A stretch of DNA of 10,690 bases from Chloroflexota bacterium (GTDB taxonomy: Bacteria; Chloroflexota; Dehalococcoidia; Lucifugimonadales; Lucifugimonadaceae). Below the pieces are notes generated by a model, which was given only the letters and a program-made list of their open reading frames with translations, did no database searches and had not been told where the DNA came from. Location of the stretch: assembly GCA_030831265.1 (NCBI GenBank), contig JAURLM010000287.1, positions 1 to 10,690 of the forward strand. Direction: 5' to 3'. This document shows positions 1 through 7,208 of this stretch, piece after piece. The position numbers were made by a program, and so were the translations under genes. Numbering within the stretch: position 1 is the stretch's first letter; the number at the start of each line of letters is the position of its first letter.

Positions 1-1
1 C

Positions 2-625
2 GACTACCTGTGGCGGGTCGCAACGAAGTTACAGCGTGACTATCCGCACATATCGGTTCACCCGGTCATTGCTGATTTCACCGGTCATTTTTCGCTCCCG
101 GTTGTCGCACCTGACCCTCGGAGAAGAATCATCTACTTTCCGGGCTCGACGATCGGCAACTTCGCCCGCAGCGATGCGCGCTCCGTTCTTCAGCAGATGG
201 CGCAACTTGCCGGTCCTGCGGGAGGCGTGCTGATTGGTGTGGACCTCGTGAAACCCCTTTCACGACTACTTGCTGCTTACAACGACTCACGCGGAGTTAC
301 GGCGAAGTTCAATATCAACCTGTTGTCCAGGCTGAACCAGGAACTTGGCGCTGATTTCAAACTGGATCAGTTTCGCCATGAGGCCATCTTCAACGCAGTT
401 GATTCACGCATTGAGATGTACCTGGTTTCATGTAACGATCAGTCTGTGTGCATTGATGGGACACGGTTCATGTTTGCGAAGGACGAAGCGCTGCTGACCG
501 AATATTCCCACAAGTACACGCTGGAATCATTCAGAGCGCTGGCAGCAGAGGCCGGACTAAACACGCAGCATGTCTGGACAGATGATGAATCACTTTTCAG
601 CGTCCAGTATCTGACCCCACAGTAA
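2..625 (+). CDS. egtD: L-histidine N-alpha-methyltransferase EgtD, 5'-truncated by the window edge
   Basis: The C-terminal 207 residues of a protein of about 320. EgtD uses three S-adenosylmethionines to trimethylate the histidine alpha-amino group, giving hercynine, the first step of ergothioneine synthesis in the cytosol. The frame is open from base 2, so the ATG at 197 is internal. Family motifs seen are YFPGSTIGNF at fragment residues 45-54 (SAM-binding region), GVDLVK, FNINLL with LNQELGADF, RIEM (Met139), and LTEYSHKY with Glu167 and Ser169. Those last three residues match, by my recollection, Met252, Glu282 and Ser284 of the Mycobacterium smegmatis enzyme, which bind histidine, so the substrate is probably histidine. 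The C-terminus is complete and ends LFSVQYLTPQ. Its partner egtB, often adjacent, would lie outside the window. The gene converges on the minus-strand gene that ends 11 bases away, with no clear terminator between them. Confidence 0.93.
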   Translation, partial: DYLWRVATKLQRDYPHISVHPVIADFTGHFSLPVVAPDPRRRIIYFPGSTIGNFARSDARSVLQQMAQLAGPAGGVLIGVDLVKPLSRLLAAYNDSRGVTAKFNINLLSRLNQELGADFKLDQFRHEAIFNAVDSRIEMYLVSCNDQSVCIDGTRFMFAKDEALLTEYSHKYTLESFRALAAEAGLNTQHVWTDDESLFSVQYLTPQ

Positions 626-636
626 CCGGGCTGCGG

Positions 637-1413
637 CTATATAAACGGCCACGGGACGTTAACGTTCGGGTCAAGCATCGGAAATCTGCGAGACTGCAGC
701 ATCCGCTCCGCCCTGCGCCTGATCCCTTCGATTTCTGACTCACTCAACAGCGCACTCATCTCCACTGCAAGGTCAGAATCACCGTCGGCAAGATCGTCTG
801 CTACTCGCTGAACATCGTCCAACAACTCGACCGGGTATTCCTGTCCGTTGAACTCGAACATCACCGTCCGCCGACGAGCCATCGGATTGAAGGTCAACCC
901 GTGATCAATGGCCCAGATTCGACCGTCAGCATCTGCTTTGAGACAGGAACCACCTTTGCGATCAGCGTTATGTGCCAGCACATCGAACATGGCAACAGGC
1001 TCAAACAGGTGCAGGCAATCGTCACGTAGCGTGAAGTAGTTGGCCTCAACATCTGCGTCGATAAAGAGTTGCACGCTGCCTTCACCATGCGGTCCTTCGC
1101 GGACAACCGTTGGAGGAATATCAGGCCAGCCCAACGCAGTCGCGAGCAAATATGAAGCGCGCTCTCGCAGGTGCAATGTTCCGAACGGAAAATCTCGTAG
1201 TGGCCGTTCGCCCGCCGATGGCTTGTATATGCCGAACATTGCACCGGCAGGATCTTTATCCTCAGGATCAGCAGCAGGTCTATCGGGGTCTTCCAGACGC
1301 ACTACGAACACGTAGTTTGAACCACCGGGGTGCAATCCCATCCCGGAAATCTCCCACTCGACTAATCGCCTGAGAGTAGTTTTTGTGTCCAGTGATTCAG
1401 AAATTTCTGTCAT
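637..1413 (-). CDS. SCO1664-family PI3/PI4-kinase-like protein (TIGR03843 type)
   Basis: A protein of 258 residues from the ATG at 1413. It matches the conserved actinobacterial/Chloroflexi family of SCO1664, which resembles PI3/PI4 and HipA-type kinases; no substrate is known to me. Seen are YKP (63-65, candidate ATP-site lysine 64), GERPLRDFPFGTL, an ERASYLL helix with the paired acidic residue Glu84, GSVQLF, HNADRKGG (148-155, catalytic-loop type) and IDHG (169-172, metal-binding DxG type). These kinase-like motifs are all intact. The GTG at 1494 would add 27 residues of atypical sequence and would leave only 40 bases to the upstream DUF3090 gene. Neither start has a good Shine-Dalgarno. 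I prefer 1413 because the conserved part begins shortly after it. The gene is probably co-transcribed with the DUF3090 gene upstream. The histidine-phosphatase gene that often accompanies this pair is not in the window. Confidence 0.85.
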   Translation of the reverse strand: MTEISESLDTKTTLRRLVEWEISGMGLHPGGSNYVFVVRLEDPDRPAADPEDKDPAGAMFGIYKPSAGERPLRDFPFGTLHLRERASYLLATALGWPDIPPTVVREGPHGEGSVQLFIDADVEANYFTLRDDCLHLFEPVAMFDVLAHNADRKGGSCLKADADGRIWAIDHGLTFNPMARRRTVMFEFNGQEYPVELLDDVQRVADDLADGDSDLAVEMSALLSESEIEGIRRRAERMLQSRRFPMLDPNVNVPWPFI

Positions 1414-1534
1414 CTGCCGCTGCTTCGTCGTGCCGTTGAACCCGTATACGTCACAGGCGGAGTTCGGGAGTATCCATAAGGCAGCCTGTGCCACAGACTA
1501 GCGGTTTTTACCGTAAGTTGCCGCTATTGGACGA

Positions 1535-2065
1535 TTACCTGCGGATTCGGAACGGGCCAATCTCGGTATGGCCGTTCACCTTGACACAAAAGTGATCCTC
1601 GCCGGAGTTGATGGGACCGGTGCACAGCGGACACGGAGGCCGACCTGACGCCACAACTTCAAGTGCCTTGTTGGCGAGTTGCACAGCTTGTTCACGAGTA
1701 AAACTGAACTCCACAACATGCTCAGGCTGATCTGAGTCAGCGTCACCAAAGTTCTCTGCCGAAAGAGTGAAAACATCGGAAGCAGTATCGTGTCGTAACG
1801 TCATCTGTGGCGTCTTGAACTCTGTATCCACAAATTCTGCTGATGCATCCGACCCGGGATCAAACCGTGCGGGGTCAGTCACAGACTCTCTTGTGGTCAG
1901 GAACTGCTTGAGCGTTGCCCCAACCTGGAACAATTGCTCTTTCTCCATCCACACTATTGCACTGCCACGCGGGCTGCGCGCAGTGATGTTGAAAGTGCGT
2001 TGTCCAGGCCTACCGTGTGACTCCGCATGGAGATAGTCCGTCAGACCAAGTATGAGAAGCGCCAT
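1535..2065 (-). CDS. DUF3090 family protein (TIGR03847 type)
   Basis: A protein of 176 residues from the ATG at 2065, close to the family's usual 180-195. The N-terminal GRPGQRTF (18-25) and the C-terminal metal-site-like cluster are typical: GRPPCPLC (Cys145, Cys148), HFC (His158, Cys160) and NGH (His166). These probably bind zinc; that is inference. No biochemical function is known to me. The same frame stays open to 2362, but those 99 extra codons lie antisense to the start of the cimA T-box leader and carry no family motif, so I exclude them. No strong Shine-Dalgarno precedes 2065, and the start could be a few codons off. The gene lies upstream of, and probably in one operon with, the SCO1664-like kinase gene (gap of 40 or 121 bases depending on that gene's start), and it is divergent from cimA. 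The two families recur together, which suggests one shared process. Confidence 0.82.
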   Translation of the reverse strand: MALLILGLTDYLHAESHGRPGQRTFNITARSPRGSAIVWMEKEQLFQVGATLKQFLTTRESVTDPARFDPGSDASAEFVDTEFKTPQMTLRHDTASDVFTLSAENFGDADSDQPEHVVEFSFTREQAVQLANKALEVVASGRPPCPLCTGPINSGEDHFCVKVNGHTEIGPFRIRR

Positions 2066-2220
2066 AATAAATTCGCAAACAGAATTGGCAGAATCCGGCA
2101 GATAGCCTAATTCTACGTGTCCCCTGTCTTCGTAGTATCCACTATCACGCAAAACGCACATGTAAGTGCTACGCTTGAAATGCAAGGCGCAACGTACGGA
2201 TAGATTTTCGTCCGTTAGAT

Positions 2221-2516
2221 GGAGACGAGTAGGCTGGAATACGGCGGCAGAGCGAGCCCGGTTTGGTGTGAGCGGGCGCAACGCAATCCAGTTGAACATC
2301 CCTCCTGAGCCGCTGCCCGAACGGTCGAAATATCGACCAAGTAGACGTAGCCGGAGTCGCACTCCGTTAACCGGTGCGAAGGCATGAACACGTGCCGTTT
2401 ACCTGAGAGGATCCCGCTAGCCACTGGACAGGACAATGTCAGGCGCAACGGGGTCAATAAGGGTGGTAACGCGGGAACTTCAGACCCGTCCCTTGGTTGG
2501 GACGGGTTTTTCTTTT
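2221..2516 (+). promoter_or_regulatory. T-box riboswitch leader of cimA, isoleucine (ATC) specifier
   Basis: Stem I has GGAG (2221-2224) pairing with CTCC (2302-2305). The AGTA loop-E strand (2228-2231) faces GAA (2294-2296), and GGCTGGA (2232-2238) pairs with TCCAGTT (2287-2293). The distal part carries AGAGCGAGC and GGTGTGAGCGGGC. The reading GAA-C-ATC-C-CTCCTGAGC follows the canonical GAA-N-codon-N arrangement, so the specifier is ATC (2298-2300). Further hairpins are GGTCGA-AATA-TCGACC (2323-2338) and a stem III candidate, CCTGA (2402-2406) with TCAGG (2439-2443). The T-box is AAGGGTGGTAACGCGG (2459-2474). Its TGGT would pair with a tRNA ACCA end, that is discriminator A73, which fits tRNA-Ile. 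Uncharged tRNA-Ile should stabilise the antiterminator and allow cimA transcription. The transcription start is not certain; TTGAAA (2175-2180) is a weak -35 candidate with poor spacing to TAGATT (2201-2206). The base after the specifier is C, where a purine is usual. Confidence 0.93.
2484..2516 (+). terminator. Intrinsic terminator of the T-box leader
   Basis: A perfect 9-bp stem, ACCCGTCCC (2484-2492) with GGGACGGGT (2499-2507), has a TTGGTT loop and is followed by a T-rich run to 2516. The 5' arm also lies just after the T-box sequence, so it can join the competing antiterminator. This is the standard attenuator geometry of transcriptional T-boxes. Confidence 0.92.
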
Positions 2517-2544
2517 GCGGCCATCCGATGGAGACGAGAGAGAA

Positions 2545-4155
2545 ATGAACAGGGTTGAGCTATACGACACCACCTTGCGCGACGGAACGCAGCAAGAAGG
2601 TATTTCTCTGTCCGTTGAGGACAAGCTGGCTATCACCGAACGGCTGGACGAACTCGGTGTCGACGTAATCGAGGGCGGTTACGCAGGTGCAAACCCAAAA
2701 GACGACGAGTATTTCCGGCGCGTCCAGTCACTTGAACTCAAACACGCTGTTGTTTCAGCTTTCGGCAATACGCGCAGGGCGAACATCGACGCCGCCGCCG
2801 ACCCGACACTGAAAGCACTTCTCGATTCAGGTGCCGCCGTACTGACCCTCGTTGGCAAGGCATCCGACTACCAGGTACGGGATGTTCTCGCGACGTCACT
2901 CGAAGAAAACCTGGCGATGATCGCCGATTCAGTCGCCTACCTGAAATCGCAGGGTCGCCGCGTGATGTTTGATGCCGAGCATTTTTTCGATGGCTACAAA
3001 GCGAATTCTGAGTACGCCCTGCAAGCCCTTAAGGTGGCGATGGAAGCCGGTGCGGAGAGAGTTATTCTCTGTGACACCAATGGCGGAACTCTGCCGGGTG
3101 AAGTCGGTCGAATCACTGCTGAAGTGAAAGCGGCGCTCGGTGACGAGGCGCAGATCGGCATTCACACGCATAACGACACCGACACGGCCGTGGCATCAGC
3201 CATAGCGGCAGTGGAATCCGGCGCAATGCAGGTACAGGGCTGCATCAACGGCTACGGTGAACGAACCGGTAATGCCAACATGGTCAGCATGATCGCCAAC
3301 ATGAAGCTCAAGATGGGGATCGATGTCGTATCTGATGAGCAACTTGCCTCACTGACGACGCTCTCAAACTACGTCGCTGAAGTCGTAAACCGTCGGCCAT
3401 CACCGTTCCAGCCCTACGTCGGGACCAGCGCTTTCGCCCACAAGGGCGGGCTGCATGCAGCGGCTACTGAACGCTCCGTACACTCCTATCAGCACATCGA
3501 CCCGGCAATCGTCGGCAACGCAAACTCGGTAGTCATCTCCGAACTCGCTGGTCGCGGCAACGTGGTGCGCCGCATCCGAGAAATGGGCTTTGAGGATGTG
3601 CTTGATCGCGATGACGCCACGAAAATCGTCCAGCATGTGAAAGACAAAGAAGCCCTCGGCTACTCGTATGAAGTTGCCAATGCCTCCCTTGATCTGCTGA
3701 TTCGCAGAGCGATCCCGAACTACGAGCCGCTGTTCGAGCTTGTGGACTTCATGGTGGTGGTGGAGAACCGTCGTCGCACGTCTTTCGGAACCGGCTGGCG
3801 CACAGATGGCAAGGAACACCCGATGCTGTCAGAGGCGACAGTAAAGGTGTCCGTTGGCCACGAAGTTCGGCACACGGCGGCTGAAGGCAATGGTCCTGTC
3901 GATGCGCTGGACCGCGCGCTCCGCAAGGCTTTGCGTGAGTTCTACCCGAACGTGGCAAACGTCAGGCTAACCGACTACAAAGTGCGCGTGGTCAACGAAG
4001 GAACCGGAACAGGCGCTGCGGTTCGAGTCGTAATTGAATCTGCGGACGAGCGTGAGGTCTGGTACACCGTCGGTGCATCGACCAACATCCTTGAAGCAAG
4101 CTGGATAGCACTTGCGGACAGCCTCGAATACTGGCTCATCAATAACGAGACGTAG
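2545..4155 (+). CDS. cimA: (R)-citramalate synthase
   Basis: A protein of 536 residues of the isopropylmalate-synthase/citramalate-synthase family, CimA (TIGR00977) branch. It condenses pyruvate with acetyl-CoA to (R)-citramalate, feeding 2-oxobutyrate and isoleucine synthesis without threonine. Seen are DTTLRDGTQ (8-16), DAEHFFDGYK, LCDTNGG, the metal ligands in HTHND (207-211), GYGERTGNAN (236-245), and a C-terminal regulatory LeuA-dimer domain (about 395-535). That domain suggests isoleucine feedback control, by family analogy. DAEHFFDGYK and GYGER with TGNAN point to CimA rather than LeuA; homocitrate synthase is less likely. The ATG at 2545 is preferred because an in-frame ATG at 2497 lies inside the leader terminator. 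A GGAG (2530-2533) sits upstream. The gene is under T-box control. It converges on the ceramidase-like gene 11 bases downstream, with no clear terminator between them. Confidence 0.94.
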   Translation: MNRVELYDTTLRDGTQQEGISLSVEDKLAITERLDELGVDVIEGGYAGANPKDDEYFRRVQSLELKHAVVSAFGNTRRANIDAAADPTLKALLDSGAAVLTLVGKASDYQVRDVLATSLEENLAMIADSVAYLKSQGRRVMFDAEHFFDGYKANSEYALQALKVAMEAGAERVILCDTNGGTLPGEVGRITAEVKAALGDEAQIGIHTHNDTDTAVASAIAAVESGAMQVQGCINGYGERTGNANMVSMIANMKLKMGIDVVSDEQLASLTTLSNYVAEVVNRRPSPFQPYVGTSAFAHKGGLHAAATERSVHSYQHIDPAIVGNANSVVISELAGRGNVVRRIREMGFEDVLDRDDATKIVQHVKDKEALGYSYEVANASLDLLIRRAIPNYEPLFELVDFMVVVENRRRTSFGTGWRTDGKEHPMLSEATVKVSVGHEVRHTAAEGNGPVDALDRALRKALREFYPNVANVRLTDYKVRVVNEGTGTGAAVRVVIESADEREVWYTVGASTNILEASWIALADSLEYWLINNET

Positions 4156-4166
4156 AGTTCGACTGC

Positions 4167-5609
4167 CTACGGCCAGACGCGATCAACCGCGTTAAGGCTT
4201 GCCTGCGTCACCAGTCCGGCTGAACCGGCGGCGAACGGCGATACGTCTACCTCGTAACCACCTTCTTCGATGCCCATGTCAGTTGGCAGGTAGTTCAGGT
4301 GGCCGTTGCTGAATCCGGAGAAGAATGTTCGGTCAGCCGGAGATTTGGCTTTGACTTCGAGGCCAATCTCAACAAACGGCTCCAGAGGAACAGCGACAAG
4401 CACCGTTGAGCCAATACGAATGGCCTGCACCCGCACCTTGATGTGCCCATCTACACCGTGACGTGCCGAAAGTGAGGCACAGTTCACGGCAATACTGGCT
4501 TTCTTGGCCTTCGAGATTGCTGCTATAAGCTCCTCATGCGACGCACCATTGGAGCGCAACTGGTCGACTTCCTCAGCCAGTTGATCGGCACGCGCTATCA
4601 GTTCGTTGAGCGGTTGCAGTTCTCGCATGGGCAAGAAAGTCTCATCCCACGCTACGGACAGAGTGTCATCAGGTTTTCCAACAGGCAGATCTTCGTATAT
4701 TCCAAGGTCAGCACCTGAAGGAACAATCTCAACCAATCGCTCGGAGCGTTCATACGGATCAAGATTCATCCGTACCCGCGCGGCTTCCAGCCCCAGTTTC
4801 GTCCCTTCACGCCGGTATACGTTCAAGTCACCGGTGAACCCGTGAATTGGCCCCTGGTTACCGCCTGCGCCTTGCATGAACAGACACAATCCTCCAACAG
4901 TCTGTTCGACCACCTGTCTTGCCGGACCTGGAAAATCTGGCGTAATGCTCTTGCTATCGTGTCCCATGATTGTTGGATGGCACGCGTAAACTATCATCGT
5001 CGCCATCGGAGTGCCGTCCAGTTTGTCGATGCCAACGACGCCTACTTCGCGATCAACCGGATCGTTCCAGTTCCGCCCGGTGAACCTTGTCCCGGTTGCG
5101 TCTATCGGTCTCCGGTTCACATTAATCCGGCATTCGCCTGTACCTGAACCAACAACCACTGGCTGCATCTCGGCCGCTGCGGCTTTGGCTGCTTCCGCAA
5201 TCTTCGCAGGCAACGCGGCATGCCACGAGTCCGCAAGACCAGCACCTTCTGTTATCCAGCGAGACATCATCGCCGGACCACCGTGATTGTGTGAGTACGC
5301 GAGCCGGATGTTGTCAGCCGGAATTCCTGTCGCGTTCACCACGGCATCACGCGCCTCGGCATCCATCGCTGCGGTGAGAATTAGCACATCAACATCGACG
5401 ATAGCGATACGCGCATCGCCCTTCTCCAACACCAGTGCTGTCACGTAGAGAGGCATGTCGATAGCCTCCGCAACCTGGTGGCGTTGTGCGCCCCATCCTG
5501 CGTGAGCTACTCCAACCGGCGGCGTTATGTCGGTGCGTGCGGCACCTGCGAAAAGTTGTTCATCTGGCATGGCAGCGCATGTTACTCGCGGAACGTCAGT
5601 GATGGTCAT
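4167..5609 (-). CDS. Ceramidase-fold metallohydrolase (neutral/alkaline ceramidase N-terminal domain), substrate unknown
   Basis: A protein of 480 residues of the neutral/alkaline ceramidase superfamily, shorter than true ceramidases (about 650) and without the C-terminal domain. Seen are ARTDITPPVG near the N-terminus, SHNHGG (His107, His109), CHPTIMGHDS (His211, His217), PLEPFVEIG (Glu410) and FSNGHLNYLPT (Tyr440). These fit the two-His, Glu, Tyr zinc site of the Pseudomonas ceramidase as I recall it. The nucleophile motif GDVSP of ceramidases reads GNQGP here (250-254), so the serine is replaced by Gly253. A standard ceramidase reaction is therefore doubtful. No signal peptide or membrane segment is seen, so it is probably cytosolic. 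Residues around 330-370 (LNELIARADQLAEEVDQL) look helical. The start is either the ATG at 5609 or Met14 at 5570 just before the conserved part; neither has a strong Shine-Dalgarno. The Ldh_2 gene lies upstream on the same strand, 331 bases away. Confidence 0.85.
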   Translation of the reverse strand: MTITDVPRVTCAAMPDEQLFAGAARTDITPPVGVAHAGWGAQRHQVAEAIDMPLYVTALVLEKGDARIAIVDVDVLILTAAMDAEARDAVVNATGIPADNIRLAYSHNHGGPAMMSRWITEGAGLADSWHAALPAKIAEAAKAAAAEMQPVVVGSGTGECRINVNRRPIDATGTRFTGRNWNDPVDREVGVVGIDKLDGTPMATMIVYACHPTIMGHDSKSITPDFPGPARQVVEQTVGGLCLFMQGAGGNQGPIHGFTGDLNVYRREGTKLGLEAARVRMNLDPYERSERLVEIVPSGADLGIYEDLPVGKPDDTLSVAWDETFLPMRELQPLNELIARADQLAEEVDQLRSNGASHEELIAAISKAKKASIAVNCASLSARHGVDGHIKVRVQAIRIGSTVLVAVPLEPFVEIGLEVKAKSPADRTFFSGFSNGHLNYLPTDMGIEEGGYEVDVSPFAAGSAGLVTQASLNAVDRVWP

Positions 5610-5670
5610 TTATGAATGATCTTCACGCCGTCTTCATGCGCGGTCTACGAACCTTCACCCCGCAGCGAAT

Positions 5671-5930
5671 ACTATTCAGGCAAGGCAGAGGCACAGGCCG
5701 GGAGCACAAAAACCGGCAGCCCCGGATAGACCGTGAGGACACTGAGCGTTCAGTGAACCAGGATGCCGAACCGACAGGAAGACGCGAAAGCGATTGGGAT
5801 CAGGTTCCGCCGCTAGCTATATATCAGCAGCGGGGACACACGAGTAATAAACGACGATTGATCCTGAATAGTTCGGCCCGGGGATTAGAATGAGGCGAGC
5901 GAGCACAATGTTCGGTCGCCTCTAGTTTTT
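5671..5930 (+). ncRNA. Candidate structured non-coding RNA with its own terminator
   Basis: This is the gap between two minus-strand genes. A 10-bp long-range pair, ACTATTCAGG (5671-5680) with CCTGAATAGT (5863-5872), encloses 182 bases. Inside are GCCGG/CCGGC (5697-5701, 5713-5717), CACTGA-GCGT-TCAGTG (5740-5755), a CGC-GAAA-GCG GNRA tetraloop hairpin (5783-5792), GGATCA/TGATCC (5797-5802, 5859-5864, which overlaps the outer pair by two bases) and CCGCT/AGCGG (5809-5813, 5829-5833). A strong terminator follows at 5892-5930. The GNRA loop and the T-run both favour the + strand. I could not match it to RNase P RNA, tmRNA, SRP RNA or a known riboswitch. There is no + strand gene downstream, so it is not a leader in that sense. 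The 93-codon frame at 5612-5893 through it looks non-coding. Bases 5610-5670 hold nothing I can name. A 5' leader of the ceramidase-like gene on the minus strand is the alternative. Confidence 0.5.
5892..5930 (+). terminator. Intrinsic terminator, + strand
   Basis: GAGGCGA (5892-5898) pairs with TCGCCTC (5916-5922). After a G-G mismatch, CGAGCA (5900-5905) pairs with TGTTCG (5909-5914), and CAA is the apical loop. TAGTTTTT follows (5923-5930). There is no T-run on the other strand, so it acts on + strand transcripts. No + strand coding gene ends here, which supports a non-coding transcript upstream. It lies 11 bases from the end of the Ldh_2 gene. Confidence 0.8.
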
Positions 5931-5940
5931 CCTGGCCTAT

Positions 5941-7017
5941 TTACCGCAGATCGACATCAATCCCGATCTCGGCTGCGTAAGACCCGAACCATTCGATCAC
6001 TTCACGGTGGTACGGAATGCCGGTCTTTGCCCTCTCCTGCGTCTCTTCCCACTCAGAAAGCCCCGGATATAGCACCCGCTCATGACCCTTGGCCGGTTTG
6101 GTGTTACGCAGGCCTTCGAGGAACTTGTCCATCCAGTCAAAGTATTCTTCGAGGTCGATGAATGCCTGGATGTCCGTTGCGACAAACATCTGGCCGCCGC
6201 CCCCGGTCAGGAATCCCGCACCAACTCCGGTCATTGAGTTACACATGATGTCGATCATCGCCATCATGCCATAACCCTTGTGTGATGCGTTCTCACGCGT
6301 CCCGCCGAACGGTAATTGGTAGTACTTGTCTGGCACAGGTACACGCTCAAGTATCGGCTCACCGTCCATGTCCGCAATCCATGCCGGTTCGAGGTCTGCA
6401 CCAACTCGACGGGCGAGTTGAATCTTGTTACCGGCCACCTGCGTTGTTGCTACATCAAAAAGGAACGGAGGCTGGTTGCGGGCCGGCGCCGCCCACGCTA
6501 TTGGGTGAGTCCCGAAGCGCGGCTCTGCGCCAAAAGTCGGTAGTGTCTGGCTTCCACCGGGACCAGCCATCGCCTGTCCGATCATATTCTCCTGTGCTGC
6601 CAGCGATGCGTGATAACCGGCGCCACCAAGATGCCCCGCATTGATGACTGCCACCGTACCTGTTCCGTGCTTCTTTGCCTTCTGAATCGCAAGTTTCATC
6701 GCAAATGGAGCGACATGAATACCCAGCGCATGATCAGAATCGATCAGGGCAGTCGTATCCGTCTCGCGAGCGATCTTGAAGTCAGGTCGAGCGTTCAGTT
6801 TGCCTTCGCCGTATAGCCGCAAGTAGTTACGCAACTGGTTTGATATGCCGTGACTTTCAACACCACGCATATCGTTTGTAATAAGAACGTCAGCGCATTG
6901 GCGTGCACCCACCTCATCGAGCCCTGCGTGCCTGAACGCGGCTTCCGTAGCGGCCCGGGCCTTTTCCTGGGGCACGTAAACTCGGTCTTTTACAGGCACT
7001 TTGAATCGTTCAAGCAT
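5941..7017 (-). CDS. Ldh_2 family NAD(P)-dependent oxidoreductase (malate/L-lactate/ureidoglycolate dehydrogenase type)
   Basis: A protein of 358 residues, the usual length for this family, which oxidises or reduces 2-hydroxy or 2-oxo (or imino) acids with NAD(P). This fold is distinct from classic Rossmann lactate dehydrogenases. Seen are NDMRGVESHGISN with the catalytic-type His56, a GHLGGAGYHA motif (cofactor-site region), THPIAWAAP, and KGYGMMAMIDIM near the C-terminal third. The substrate cannot be read from sequence; malate, lactate, ureidoglycolate and sulfolactate are all possible. The ATG at 7017 is chosen because GGAG precedes it by 6 bases; the GTG at 7059 would add 14 residues and has no Shine-Dalgarno. 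No signal peptide is present, so it is cytosolic. The ceramidase-like gene follows on the same strand, and the two may share a catabolic role, though the 331-base gap weakens a simple operon. It is divergent from the LiaF-like gene. Confidence 0.88.
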   Translation of the reverse strand: MLERFKVPVKDRVYVPQEKARAATEAAFRHAGLDEVGARQCADVLITNDMRGVESHGISNQLRNYLRLYGEGKLNARPDFKIARETDTTALIDSDHALGIHVAPFAMKLAIQKAKKHGTGTVAVINAGHLGGAGYHASLAAQENMIGQAMAGPGGSQTLPTFGAEPRFGTHPIAWAAPARNQPPFLFDVATTQVAGNKIQLARRVGADLEPAWIADMDGEPILERVPVPDKYYQLPFGGTRENASHKGYGMMAMIDIMCNSMTGVGAGFLTGGGGQMFVATDIQAFIDLEEYFDWMDKFLEGLRNTKPAKGHERVLYPGLSEWEETQERAKTGIPYHREVIEWFGSYAAEIGIDVDLR

Positions 7018-7023
7018 TTGCGG

Positions 7024-7027
7024 CTCC
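7024..7027 (-). promoter_or_regulatory. Ribosome binding site that decides the Ldh_2 start
   Basis: GGAG on the minus strand, 6 bases before the ATG at 7017. The more upstream GTG at 7059 has no comparable site, so translation most likely begins at 7017. Confidence 0.6.
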
Positions 7028-7208
7028 AGGGTTCGGCTAAGGTCAGCGGCGGTCAGCACAATGCGGTCAGCGAAAGATTAGACGCACTTGGGGCTTTCCG
7101 CTACCTTGCCACGAATTCCCGCGAACCTCACATCATTTTCGACGACACATACATACAACACACTAGAATCGCGGCGATAACACCGTCTGTACTGCATGGA
7201 GTATCCAG

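Noticed and set aside
197..625. EgtD beginning at the ATG at 197
   Set aside because: The frame is open from base 2 and the YFPGSTIGNF motif lies upstream of 197, so the gene is cut by the window edge and does not start there.
5681..5702. SRP RNA, suggested by the CAAGGCAGAG word
   Set aside because: The conserved GGTCAGG and GGAAGCAGC core of SRP RNA is not present.
5761..5815. A GEMM-I (cyclic-di-GMP) riboswitch, suggested by GCCGAACC followed by GACGCGAAAGCG
   Set aside because: The intervening hairpin and the receptor spacing of that riboswitch are absent, and no + strand gene lies downstream.
5612..5893. A 93-codon + strand frame ending at the 5892-5930 terminator
   Set aside because: The protein is rich in Arg, Gln and Glu with no hydrophobic core pattern or known motif, there is no Shine-Dalgarno, and the same bases form an RNA-like set of hairpins. 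It could still be tested by conservation.
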